64,000 nt of DNA from Pseudomonas brassicacearum (GTDB lineage: Bacteria > Pseudomonadota > Gammaproteobacteria > Pseudomonadales > Pseudomonadaceae): contig NZ_CP007410.1 of the NCBI RefSeq assembly GCF_000585995.1, positions 4,553,430-4,617,429 on the forward strand, read 5' to 3'. Below are positions 27,945 to 36,019 of the stretch, piece after piece; the stretch's first letter is position 1, and every line of letters starts with the position of its first letter. Position numbers and translations under genes: made by a program. The notes under the pieces are model-generated. The model had not been told where the DNA came from, searched no databases, and saw only the letters and a list, made by a program, of their open reading frames with translations.

Positions 27945-29893
27945 TGAGCGCCCCCGTCCTCACCACGTTGCTGGTGGCCAATCGCGGTGAAATCGCCTGC
28001 CGCGTGATGCGCACCGCCAAGGCCATGGGCCTGACCACCGTGGCCGTGCACAGCGCCACCGACCGCGATGCCCGCCACAGCCGCGAAGCCGACATCGGCG
28101 TCGACCTGGGCGGCAGCAAGGCCGCCGACAGCTACCTGCAAATCGATAAACTGATTGCCGCCGCGAAAGCCAGCGGCGCTCAGGCGATTCACCCTGGTTA
28201 TGGTTTTCTTTCGGAGAACGCTGGGTTCGCCCGGGCGATTGAAGACGCCGGCCTGATCTTCCTCGGCCCGCCCGCCTCGGCCATCGACGCCATGGGCAGC
28301 AAATCCGCCGCCAAGGCCCTGATGGAAACCGCTGGCGTGCCCCTGGTGCCCGGGTATCACGGCGAAGCCCAGGACCTCGACACCTTCCGCGACGCCTGTG
28401 AACGCATCGGTTATCCGGTGCTGCTCAAGGCCACCGCCGGTGGCGGCGGCAAAGGCATGAAAGTAGTCGAGGACGTCAGCCAACTGGCCGAAGCCCTGGC
28501 CTCGGCCCAGCGAGAAGCGCAATCGTCGTTCGGCGATTCGCGGATGCTGGTGGAAAAATACCTGCTCAAGCCGCGCCACGTTGAGATTCAGGTCTTTGCC
28601 GACCAACACGGTAACTGCCTGTACCTCAACGAGCGTGATTGTTCGATCCAGCGCCGGCATCAGAAGGTCGTCGAAGAAGCACCCGCGCCGGGCCTGAGTC
28701 CGGAGCTGCGGCGTGCCATGGGCGAAGCCGCAGTGCGCTCGGCGCAGGCCATCGGTTATGTCGGCGCCGGTACCGTGGAGTTTTTGCTGGATGCGCGCGG
28801 CGAGTTCTTCTTCATGGAGATGAACACGCGCCTGCAAGTCGAACATCCGGTGACCGAAGCCATTACCGGACTCGACCTGGTGGCCTGGCAGATCCGCGTG
28901 GCACGTGGCGAGCGACTGCCGATCACCCAGGAGCAAGTGCCGCTGCTGGGCCACGCCATCGAAGTGCGGCTGTACGCCGAAGACCCGGCCAACGATTTCC
29001 TGCCGGCCACCGGGCGCCTGGCGTTGTATCGCGAATCTGCCGAGGGGCCGGGACGTCGTGTGGACAGTGGCGTCGAAGAAGGTGATGAGATTTCGCCGTT
29101 CTACGACCCGATGCTCGGCAAGCTGATCGCCTGGGGCGAGGACCGTGAACAGGCGCGCCTGCGATTGTTGAGCATGCTCGATGAATTCGCGATCGGTGGG
29201 CTGAAAACCAATATCAGCTTTCTGCGACGGATCGTCGCCCACCCGGCCTTCGCGGCGGCGGAACTGGACACCGGATTTATCCCCCGTTACCAAGCACAAC
29301 TGCTACCAGAGCCTGGCGAATTGGATGACGACTTCTGGCTCGCAGCGGCCCAGGGCTTCGCGTTGAGCCTGACGCCGCGTGTACGCTGCGACGACCCCCA
29401 CTCGCCCTGGGCCAATGCCGCCGGGTTGCGCCTGGGGCTGCCAAGGGAAACCACCTTGCACCTCAGCTGCGAGGGTCAGGATCGGGCGATGACGCTGGAC
29501 GTTAAAGCCCCTTGCACGCAACTCCAGGGCGATCAACTGATCATCGAGCACAACGGCCTGCGCCGCAGACATCGCGCCATCCGCCAGGGCGACAGCCTGT
29601 ATCTGCAATGGGAAGGCGACCTGCACCGAATCGATGTGTATGACCCGTTAGCCGCCGCTGAGTCCAGCCATGGCCATCAGGGCGGCCTGACCGCGCCTAT
29701 GAACGGCAGCATCGTTCGCGTACTGGTCAATGTCGGCCAAACGGTAGAGGCCGGGACGCAACTGGTGGTGCTGGAGGCGATGAAAATGGAGCACAGCATC
29801 CGCGCGCCCAAGGCCGGGGTGATCAAGGCACTGTATTGCCAGGAAGGTGAAATGGTCAGCGAGGGCAGTGTGCTGGTGGCGTTCGAAGAATAG
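27944..29893 (+). CDS. liuD: Methylcrotonyl-CoA carboxylase biotin-containing (alpha) subunit LiuD
   Basis: A 649-residue biotin carboxylase plus biotin-carrier protein. The N-terminal LVANRGEIACRVMRTA, ATP-grasp loop KATAGGGGKGMK, EMNTRLQVEHPVTE and the C-terminal VVLEAMKMEHSI biotinylation site (the Lys between the two Met) are intact. It carboxylates its own biotin with ATP and bicarbonate and delivers it to LiuB. AGGAG lies eight to twelve bases upstream of the ATG. Last gene of the operon. Confidence 0.95.
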   Translation: MSAPVLTTLLVANRGEIACRVMRTAKAMGLTTVAVHSATDRDARHSREADIGVDLGGSKAADSYLQIDKLIAAAKASGAQAIHPGYGFLSENAGFARAIEDAGLIFLGPPASAIDAMGSKSAAKALMETAGVPLVPGYHGEAQDLDTFRDACERIGYPVLLKATAGGGGKGMKVVEDVSQLAEALASAQREAQSSFGDSRMLVEKYLLKPRHVEIQVFADQHGNCLYLNERDCSIQRRHQKVVEEAPAPGLSPELRRAMGEAAVRSAQAIGYVGAGTVEFLLDARGEFFFMEMNTRLQVEHPVTEAITGLDLVAWQIRVARGERLPITQEQVPLLGHAIEVRLYAEDPANDFLPATGRLALYRESAEGPGRRVDSGVEEGDEISPFYDPMLGKLIAWGEDREQARLRLLSMLDEFAIGGLKTNISFLRRIVAHPAFAAAELDTGFIPRYQAQLLPEPGELDDDFWLAAAQGFALSLTPRVRCDDPHSPWANAAGLRLGLPRETTLHLSCEGQDRAMTLDVKAPCTQLQGDQLIIEHNGLRRRHRAIRQGDSLYLQWEGDLHRIDVYDPLAAAESSHGHQGGLTAPMNGSIVRVLVNVGQTVEAGTQLVVLEAMKMEHSIRAPKAGVIKALYCQEGEMVSEGSVLVAFEE

Positions 29894-29922
29894 GCATCGG
29901 CCCTTTGTTCGGGCCGATCCAG

Positions 29923-30570
29923 TTAGAACCTGATGGTGGCCTGCACCACCACACCGATAATGCGGCATTGTTCGGTGTACAGGTTTTTCGGGTAAGTCGG
30001 ATTGAGCGGAACCAGGTAACGCTGCCCGCTCTCTTCGATCAGTTTGCGAAAGGTCGCATCGCTGCTGTCAGGCAACTGAGCGACCACCAGTTTGCCCGGC
30101 ACCGCCTCGATGGCCGGGTCCACGAGGATCGACATGCCCTCGGGGATGCTCAACCCGCTCGGAGCGGTCATCGCATCGCCGACCACTACCAACCAGAACG
30201 CGCGCCCCTGGGCGTGGTAATCCGTCAGCTCATAGCGCGCCTGGCGGTAGGCGGTGAGATCGCCTTCGCGGATTTCACCCACCTCGTTCCAATCGCTCAC
30301 TGGGTAGCGGAAGTACGGGTTGTACTTCTGCGCCAGGGCCATGCCTTCTTCGGTCGTGGTGTCCGGCTCGCGAATTACCATCGCCACTTCCAGAAATTCC
30401 AGCCCCAGCTCCTGCAGAACCCGATTCATGTCTTCGACACTGGGCTGCCGGCGCTTGGTCAGCCAATGGCCGACGCCGCCCTGAGACATGCCCAAACGTT
30501 CTGCGAGCACCACTTGCGTGACGCGCAGCTCCTTCATCTTGGCCTTGACCAACTCTATCCATTTATCCAT
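29923..30570 (-). CDS. XRE/S24-type (CI/LexA-like) repressor with altered catalytic serine
   Basis: A 215-residue protein with an N-terminal helix-turn-helix (about residues 10-55; LRVTQVVLAERLGMSQGGVGHWL) and a C-terminal S24 peptidase-like domain, as in PrtR and phage CI repressors. Residue 133 is Ala in VVGDAMTAP, where the self-cleaving serine should be; the partner Lys176 (ATFRKL) is kept. The repressor is therefore not expected to cleave itself after DNA damage. The ATG at 30570 was chosen. Divergent to the DUF6124 gene at 30700, with a dyad operator between. No prophage or pyocin genes are nearby. Confidence 0.87.
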   Translation of the reverse strand: MDKWIELVKAKMKELRVTQVVLAERLGMSQGGVGHWLTKRRQPSVEDMNRVLQELGLEFLEVAMVIREPDTTTEEGMALAQKYNPYFRYPVSDWNEVGEIREGDLTAYRQARYELTDYHAQGRAFWLVVVGDAMTAPSGLSIPEGMSILVDPAIEAVPGKLVVAQLPDSSDATFRKLIEESGQRYLVPLNPTYPKNLYTEQCRIIGVVVQATIRF

Positions 30571-30627
30571 GTGCGGCACGATACGTGGCTGGCTCTGACC
30601 ATCAAAACACAAATTGTAGTATTTAAA

Positions 30628-30648
30628 TTATCGTCACAATTACGATAA
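30628..30648. promoter_or_regulatory. Dyad operator TTATCGT-N7-ACGATAA
   Basis: A perfect 7-bp inverted repeat with a 7-bp spacer in the 129-bp region between the S24-type repressor and the DUF6124 gene. Position and symmetry fit the binding site of the adjacent repressor, possibly controlling both genes. Confidence 0.55.
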
Positions 30649-30699
30649 GTACTATTCTGGACTGAGGATTTCAGCCCCCACACGGAGAATCTCGACATC

Positions 30700-31041
30700 A
30701 TGGACACCCCCAACAAGGATCAGCCCAACAGCCCTTTCAACAGCACGTTTCCTTCACTGCAGGATTGCCCGGCCGCCCAACGCGCCCTCGACTACTACTT
30801 GAAACCAAGTGTTTCGGATGCACAGCAAGAGCACCGTTTCTTCGACGTCAACCACAACATCAGCGCAGAGGAAGCCCTGGTTCACGCCTGTGACCTGCTG
30901 CGCTGTGCGGCGGCCACCGCCCACGAATCCGCCAACCAACTCAATGGCTCGAGCCGTGACCTGGCATTTTCGGTGGTGCATATGATTGATCTGGTCAAGG
31001 TGATGCTTGACCGATCCCTGGATGGCTACCCTACTCGCTAG
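30700..31041 (+). CDS. DUF6124/DUF3077-like small protein
   Basis: A 113-residue soluble protein of a family common in Pseudomonas, of unknown function. It has a disordered N-terminus (residues 1-35), a FFDVNHNISAEEALVHACDLLRCAAATAHESANQL core and a C-terminal amphipathic helix. Start ATG behind ACGGAGAA. Unlike the broken relative at 3715-4008 it has no recognisable structured leader and instead lies opposite an S24-type repressor. Confidence 0.75.
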   Translation: MDTPNKDQPNSPFNSTFPSLQDCPAAQRALDYYLKPSVSDAQQEHRFFDVNHNISAEEALVHACDLLRCAAATAHESANQLNGSSRDLAFSVVHMIDLVKVMLDRSLDGYPTR

Positions 31042-31121
31042 GCGTAACACAGGGGAATGGCGTGGCGAACGCGCACGCGAGAAAAAAAATTCCAATCGAT
31101 GCGATAAAACCATTTGACTTG

Positions 31122-31144
31122 CAAATGATAATGATTATTATTGC
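31122..31144. promoter_or_regulatory. Fur box of prrF
   Basis: CAAATGATAATGATTATTAT-type sequence matching the GATAATGATAATCATTATC consensus, directly upstream of the PrrF transcript and overlapping the expected -10 region behind TTGACT (31114-31119). Confidence 0.85.
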
Positions 31145-31147
31145 ATC

Positions 31148-31261
31148 AGCTGGTCGCGAGATCAGTCGATAGGCCAGAAGACCTTAGGTCGGACTTCTGG
31201 AATATCTCCTCATCAGGCTAATCACGGTTTTTGACCCGGCTTTTTGCCGGGTCTTTTTTTT
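31148..31261 (+). ncRNA. prrF: PrrF iron-responsive small RNA
   Basis: About 114 nt beginning CTGGTCGCGAGATCAG, the conserved 5' hairpin of PrrF, then the targeting core CTCCTCATCAGGCTAATCAC and the terminator. PrrF is repressed by Fur with iron and, with Hfq, blocks translation of iron-containing enzymes such as SodB and TCA-cycle proteins when iron is scarce. Only one copy lies here; P. aeruginosa has two in tandem. Confidence 0.92.
31233..31261 (+). terminator. Rho-independent terminator of prrF
   Basis: GACCCGGC/GCCGGGTC 8-bp stem with a TTTTT loop, followed by eight T. Confidence 0.93.
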
Positions 31262-31334
31262 GCCGATTTTCGGCTTATGGCTTCAGGCTAATGAAGTCTT
31301 TGGGTGTCGCAAATTCGGTGGCGGCGATGATAGC

Positions 31335-31350
31335 AAATGAATATTCATTT
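31335..31350. promoter_or_regulatory. Perfect 16-bp palindrome AAATGAATATTCATTT
   Basis: Found in the 290-bp non-coding stretch between prrF and the M14 gene. It resembles a Fur-like or other dimeric-regulator site, but no start of a gene lies close by. Nothing else is apparent in this gap. Confidence 0.35.
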
Positions 31351-31550
31351 ACAAGCATCCGTCCGCCACACCGGCGAAAACAATCGATAGGCAAGCACTT
31401 GAGTATCCATCGCTGACTCTCTAAGCTGCTTTGGCGTCCAGGGAGGGCGCCCCCTTCTTCACCCCTTTTTCAAATGACGCAAATCGTCTGACTTTTCCCT
31501 TCTTGCGTGTAAAGTAACGGCCATAAAAATCCTTTTCAGGAGCCGTGACC

Positions 31551-32696
31551 GTGGCTAAATCCTCTTTTGATATCAGCGCCAATTTTGACAGCGGCAACAT
31601 TCAGGTCGTCGACATCAGCAACCCGTTGCAGTCGCTGCTGAAGATCAGGCCCGACACCCGCAGCGCCCACTTCCAATGGTTCCACTTCAAGGCCAGCGGC
31701 CTGCATGTGGGTCAGGAATATTCCTTTCGCCTGCTCAATGCCAGCCAATCGTCCTACAACAAGGCGTGGACCGGTTACCAGGCGGTCGCCTCTTACGATC
31801 ATGTGAACTGGTTCCGTATTCCCACACAGTTCGAAGGCGACGCCCTGCGCTTTCACTTGGAAGCCGAACAACCTCACGCCTGGTTTGCCTACTTTGAACC
31901 CTACAGCCGCGGCCGTCACGATTGGCTGATCGAGCAAGCGCTGCACAAGGCCGGTACCGAACTGCTGGCCACCGGTAAAAGCGTGGAAGGTCGTGACATT
32001 CCATTGTTGCGCAAAGGTAGCGGTGCGCCAGGACGGCGCAAAATCTGGATCATCGCCCAGCAGCATCCGGGCGAGCACATGGCCGAGTGGTTCATGGAAG
32101 GTGTGATCGAACGCCTCCAGCATCAGGATGACGCGCAACTGGAGCAACTGCTTGCCGAGGCCGATCTGTACCTGGTGCCGAACATGAACCCGGACGGTGC
32201 GTTTCATGGCCATCTGCGTACCAACGCCATGGGCCAGGACCTCAACCGAGCCTGGCAGAACGCCAGCCCGGAAGTCAGTCCCGAGGTATTTTTCGTACAA
32301 CAGCAAATGGAAAAGTACGGCGTCGACCTGTTTCTCGACGTTCATGGCGATGAAGAAATCCCCTACGTCTTCACTGCCGGATGCGAAGGCAATCCGGGCT
32401 ACACGCCGCGCATTGCCGAACTCGAAGAACGCTTTCGCAGCCATCTCAAGCATCAGACCAAAGACTTCCAGACCACTTATGGCTATACCCGCGACGAACC
32501 GGGCCGTGCCAACATGACCCTGGCCTGTAACGCAGTCGGTCAGAAATACGATTGCTTGTCCCTGACCCTGGAGATGCCGTTCAAGGACCACGACGACCAC
32601 CCGAACCCGCTCACTGGCTGGTCCGGCAAGCGCTCGATGCAATTGGGCAAGGATGTGTTGAGCACCGTTGCGAGCATGATCGACGAATTGCGCTGA
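31551..32696 (+). CDS. M14-family cytosolic carboxypeptidase-like protein
   Basis: A 381-residue zinc carboxypeptidase of the CCP/Nna1-like (M14D) group: an N-terminal beta-sandwich domain (about 1-125) precedes the catalytic domain with QQHPGEHMAEW (HxxE zinc ligands), NPDGAFHGHLRTNAMGQDLNR and the third ligand in FLDVHGDEE. Eukaryotic relatives trim glutamate side chains from tubulin; the bacterial substrate is unknown. The GTG at 31551 is chosen because AGGAG is then eight bases away, whereas the GTG at 31545 is too close. No signal peptide, so cytoplasmic. Confidence 0.87.
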   Translation: MAKSSFDISANFDSGNIQVVDISNPLQSLLKIRPDTRSAHFQWFHFKASGLHVGQEYSFRLLNASQSSYNKAWTGYQAVASYDHVNWFRIPTQFEGDALRFHLEAEQPHAWFAYFEPYSRGRHDWLIEQALHKAGTELLATGKSVEGRDIPLLRKGSGAPGRRKIWIIAQQHPGEHMAEWFMEGVIERLQHQDDAQLEQLLAEADLYLVPNMNPDGAFHGHLRTNAMGQDLNRAWQNASPEVSPEVFFVQQQMEKYGVDLFLDVHGDEEIPYVFTAGCEGNPGYTPRIAELEERFRSHLKHQTKDFQTTYGYTRDEPGRANMTLACNAVGQKYDCLSLTLEMPFKDHDDHPNPLTGWSGKRSMQLGKDVLSTVASMIDELR

Positions 32697-32709
32697 TCCA
32701 ACGATTCCC

Positions 32710-32839
32710 GTGGCGAGGGAGCTTGCTCCCGCTGGGCGGCGCTGCCGTCGTAAACCGGCCGACACGATCCACCTGGAAGATCGCGTCAACCCATCTAGGG
32801 GCGGCTTCGCCACCCAGCGGGAGCAAGCTCCCTCGCCAC
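32710..32839. repeat. REP doublet of the second family
   Basis: Inverted GTGGCGAGGGAGCTTGCTCC halves with a loop of about 85 bp, same family as 1934-2053. Confidence 0.88.
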
Positions 32840-32850
32840 GGGTTTGCCCA

Positions 32851-33387
32851 TCAGCCCTTGCCTCGCAACATACTGTCCAACACCTCATCCCGGCGCACCC
32901 AACCGTGAAACAGCGCCGCCGCCAGATGCACCAGCACAGTCAAGAACAACACATACGCCAGGTACCCATGGGCCTTGCGCAGCAGTGCGAAAGTCTGGGC
33001 GTCCGCCGGCAGGATCGAGGGCAGTTGCAGCGAGCTGCTGAGCATCACCGGGTCTCCGGCCGCCGAAATCATGCCCCAACCCAACAGCGGCAGGATCAGC
33101 ATCAGTGCATACAGCAAAACGTGCGAGGCTTTGGCCGACAACATCTGCCAGCCCGGCAGATCGGCCGGTAGCGGCGGTTGTCGGGTACTGAAACGCACCA
33201 CCAGGCGCACGATCACCAGCAGCAGAATCGCAATGCCCAACGGCTTGTGCAGTTGGATCAGCCATTCATGGCGCTCGGACACCGAGGCAACCATGCCGGC
33301 GCCGATAAACAACATCGCAATGACCATCAATGCCATCAGCCAGTGCAGCAACCGGGCCAACGGGGCGAAGTGACGAGGGGTGCTCAT
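32851..33387 (-). CDS. Cytochrome b561 (diheme, four TM helices)
   Basis: A 178-residue membrane cytochrome with four hydrophobic segments and the conserved heme-ligating histidines in LARLLHWLMA, IQLHKPLG, KASHVLLY and RKAHGYLAY. It overlaps the upstream catalase-like gene by four bases, so it probably delivers electrons from the quinone pool to that periplasmic heme enzyme. Confidence 0.9.
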   Translation of the reverse strand: MSTPRHFAPLARLLHWLMALMVIAMLFIGAGMVASVSERHEWLIQLHKPLGIAILLLVIVRLVVRFSTRQPPLPADLPGWQMLSAKASHVLLYALMLILPLLGWGMISAAGDPVMLSSSLQLPSILPADAQTFALLRKAHGYLAYVLFLTVLVHLAAALFHGWVRRDEVLDSMLRGKG

Positions 33388-34463
33388 GGGCGGGACTCCT
33401 TGGCAGGCAGTTGGCTGACTTCACTGGTACGCCGCAGATAGGAACTGGCATAGGCGGCGGAACGCGCCGCCAGCAGCGGGTCTTCGGAGCCTTCGATGCC
33501 GCTGGGCAAGATCAGCGGGTCATAGTTGATATCGCGGCACTCGCCATTGTCCTGTGGCTGGGTACGCTCCAGCACCAACGTGCCTGCATTGAGTACCTTG
33601 CGATCAGAGGGCCAGGCTTTGCTGGCATCGTTCACCGGGTCGCCCGGATTGGCCAGGGTGATGTTCAACTGCCAGCGCAATGGCCCGGCAGCGAGACGTT
33701 TCACCAGATCCTGCTCGAGAAAATCAGCGCCCTGGGGTGGCATCGCATCGGCAGCATCCTGGCTCATCGGCACCACGCCCCAGCGCACCGCCTGTCGTTG
33801 CCCCGCCGGGTTGACCAAATAGAACGCATTGATGCCGTTGTAGGTTTCAGTGGCGTAACTGGCCGACGGCTTGGCGGTCTTGATCCATTGCAGGAAAGGC
33901 ACAGCCTCCGGGTGCGCGGCGAAGAACGCCGGCACGGCGGCAGGGTTCGGTTTCCCTGTGGCCGGGTCCGGTGATTGAGCCTGTTGAAGTTGATAGAAGG
34001 CTTCGGGCGTGCCCACCGGAAACACTGGCATGCTGTTCATGCCGGTGCGCCATTGCTGGCCGTTGGCCTGGGTGAAACGCAACGCCAGGCTGCGGATCGG
34101 CACGCTGCCGTCAGGTGCATAGGGGTTGCCACTGGGCAAGGCAAAACGCCCGACCACCGGCGTTCGCGCGTCCATGAACACCTGAGCGCTGGAAAAGACC
34201 CGGGCCTCGCCGCTGCTCTCGAAGTAGCCGGCGACGCAGACACCTTTTGAGTGATTACGCCGGAAACCCGGGTGAACACCGTTATTTTTTTCCAGCACGT
34301 TGACCAGCGCATCCGGCGTCAGCCGCTGTGGGTCGAGGGTGCCATGGACATAGGCAAACGCCCCGGCCAGCGCGGCGACGATCACGGCAATGCCGCCCAG
34401 GCGCAGCGTCAGGCTGGCCACGCTCAACGGCGGCCGACTCAGTGAAGAGGAAGGGTCAACCAT
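33384..34463 (-). CDS. SrpA-type catalase-related heme peroxidase
   Basis: A 359-residue protein of the small catalase-like family (SrpA). A hydrophobic anchor at about residues 22-42 should place the enzyme in the periplasm. The catalase-fold segment GVHPGFRRNHSKGVCVAGYF carries the distal His (RNHSKG), and YNGINAFYLVNPAG follows. It probably destroys hydrogen or organic peroxides as a peroxidase using electrons from the coupled cytochrome b561. Divergent from an ECF sigma gene with 166 bp between. Confidence 0.88.
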   Translation of the reverse strand: MVDPSSSLSRPPLSVASLTLRLGGIAVIVAALAGAFAYVHGTLDPQRLTPDALVNVLEKNNGVHPGFRRNHSKGVCVAGYFESSGEARVFSSAQVFMDARTPVVGRFALPSGNPYAPDGSVPIRSLALRFTQANGQQWRTGMNSMPVFPVGTPEAFYQLQQAQSPDPATGKPNPAAVPAFFAAHPEAVPFLQWIKTAKPSASYATETYNGINAFYLVNPAGQRQAVRWGVVPMSQDAADAMPPQGADFLEQDLVKRLAAGPLRWQLNITLANPGDPVNDASKAWPSDRKVLNAGTLVLERTQPQDNGECRDINYDPLILPSGIEGSEDPLLAARSAAYASSYLRRTSEVSQLPAKESRP

Positions 34464-34561
34464 GAAGAAGCTCCAGGGCTCAAGGCCATTTGCGGAAAGG
34501 ACCCGTCAGACGAAGCCCTGACAGGTTTATTCCCACGCCTCATATTTATTTTTCCTGCACT

Positions 34562-34586
34562 GGAATAATCTCGTGCGCGGGTCGTC
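34562..34586 (+). promoter_or_regulatory. Candidate ECF-type promoter
   Basis: GGAAT (34562-34566) and CGTC (34583-34586) are separated by 16 bp, the pattern of many ECF sigma promoters, 44 bp upstream of the sigma gene. It may be the autoregulated promoter. Confidence 0.5.
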
Positions 34587-34629
34587 TTTCCAGTCCCGGT
34601 GCAGTGATGCCTACAGAAGCCATATTCCC

Positions 34630-35136
34630 ATGAACGAACTCGACGAACAGTTGCGCGAGCTCATCCCCAGGCTACGGCGTTTTGCCGTGTCGCTGACGCG
34701 TAACCCGAGCAACGCCGATGACCTGGTGCAGGCATGCCTGGAGCGGGCGTTGTCCAAATGGAACGACAAGCGCCCGGACGGCGATCTGCGGGCCTGGCTG
34801 TTTTCGATTCTTTATCGGCAGTTTCTCGACGCCCATCGCCGCTCCCGGCGCTATGCACGCATGTTGGAGTTTTTCACCGGCCGCGACGATGCCCATCCCT
34901 CGGCCGAGCGCAGCGTGATCGCGCAATCCTCCCTCCAGGCTTTCGAGCAACTCACCACTGAACAACGAGCACTGCTGCTATGGGTGTCGGTGGAAGGCTT
35001 GAGTTACCAGCAAGTCGCCGACATCCTCGGCGTGCCGACCGGCACCGTGATGTCTCGGCTGTCCCGCGCCCGCCAAGCCCTGCGCCAACTCAGCGACGGC
35101 GAAATCACCCGCCCTACCCTGCGGAGACTCAAATGA
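34630..35136 (+). CDS. ECF-family RNA polymerase sigma factor
   Basis: A 168-residue group 4 sigma factor: region 2 at about 15-80 (NADDLVQACLERAL, DLRAWLFSILYRQFLDAHRR) and region 4 at about 112-158 (LTTEQRALLLWVSVEGLSYQQVADILGVPTGTVMSRLSRAR). The ATG at 34630 follows GAAGCCATATTCCC. The stop overlaps the start of the anti-sigma gene. Divergent to the catalase/cytochrome b561 pair, suggesting an oxidative-stress regulon. Confidence 0.93.
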   Translation: MNELDEQLRELIPRLRRFAVSLTRNPSNADDLVQACLERALSKWNDKRPDGDLRAWLFSILYRQFLDAHRRSRRYARMLEFFTGRDDAHPSAERSVIAQSSLQAFEQLTTEQRALLLWVSVEGLSYQQVADILGVPTGTVMSRLSRARQALRQLSDGEITRPTLRRLK

Positions 35137-35885
35137 TCAACATGCCCCCCAGCGACAGCGACCTGCACGCCTATGTCGATCGCCAACTGAGTGACGACGA
35201 CCAGCGCCTGATGGAAACGTACCTCGGCACTCATCCCGAAGTCGCCGCTCGGGTCCGCGCCTGGCAACAGGACGTGCAACACCTGCGCACGGCCCTGAGT
35301 GGTGCTTTGCAACAGCCCGCTAATCCGGATCTCGATCCGGCAATGATTCGCCAACACCTGAAACATCGCTCCCGTCGCCATCTGGCCAGCGCCGCGGTGT
35401 TGCTGCTGGCGGTCAGCGTGAGTGGCTACAGTGGCTGGCAGGCACGGGAAATGACCTTCATCAGCGCCGCAGCGCCCATGGCAGATGCCCTGGAGGCGTA
35501 CCGGTTGTTCGCCCAGCAGGGCATCCTTCCAGCCGATTACCAAACGGGTGACGAGGGCAGCATGCAAGGCTGGCTCGACCGTTACTTCACCCAGGCCAAC
35601 CGCTTGCCGGACCTGTCGGGCGCGGGCTTCAAGCCGGTCAGCGGCCGCTTGCTCAGCACCGAGCAAGGCGCGGCGGCGATGGTGGTTTATCAGGACCCGA
35701 GCGGCCAGAAAATCAGCTTCTACGTACGCCCGCCCGGTCCGAAAAACTACCTGCTGCCCCGTGGCAGCCGCCGTGACGGCGAGCTGTTGGCCGCGTATTG
35801 GTCCGGGCCGGGATACAACTATGCGATGGTCATACCCAGCGATACGCCGACGGTGCAAAGGCTCAAGCAGACGTTGGACTTCTGA
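35133..35885 (+). CDS. Membrane-anchored anti-sigma factor
   Basis: A 250-residue protein translationally coupled (ATGA) to the sigma gene. Its cytoplasmic N-terminus (residues 1-85) starts DSDLHAYVDRQLSDDD, the typical ECF anti-sigma helix; there is no HxxxCxxC zinc motif. One membrane helix lies at about 92-108 (AAVLLLAVSVSGYSGW), followed by a periplasmic domain of about 140 residues. It should hold the sigma factor at the membrane until a periplasmic signal, perhaps peroxide or damage, releases it. Confidence 0.9.
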   Translation: MINMPPSDSDLHAYVDRQLSDDDQRLMETYLGTHPEVAARVRAWQQDVQHLRTALSGALQQPANPDLDPAMIRQHLKHRSRRHLASAAVLLLAVSVSGYSGWQAREMTFISAAAPMADALEAYRLFAQQGILPADYQTGDEGSMQGWLDRYFTQANRLPDLSGAGFKPVSGRLLSTEQGAAAMVVYQDPSGQKISFYVRPPGPKNYLLPRGSRRDGELLAAYWSGPGYNYAMVIPSDTPTVQRLKQTLDF

Positions 35886-35900
35886 GCTCCACCGTTCCCT

Positions 35901-35990
35901 TGTGGGAGCGGGCTTGCTCGCGAAGGCGACGGTACATCCAACATTGATGTCGTCTGGCACACCGCTTTCGCGAGCAAGCCCGCTCCCACA
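35901..35990. repeat. REP doublet (REPIN)
   Basis: Inverted GTGGGAGCGGGCTTGCTCGCG halves between the convergent anti-sigma and IclR genes. Its loop (GAAGGCGACGGTACATCCAACATTGATG) resembles the unit of the 49252-50965 array. Confidence 0.9.
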
Positions 35991-36019
35991 GGAAATCTGC
36001 GGTGTTCATCTGAGTCCAC

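Noticed and set aside
29923-31041. Prophage or pyocin remnant
   Set aside because: Only a CI-like repressor and a small DUF6124 gene are present; no integrase, attachment site, lysis or tail genes flank them.
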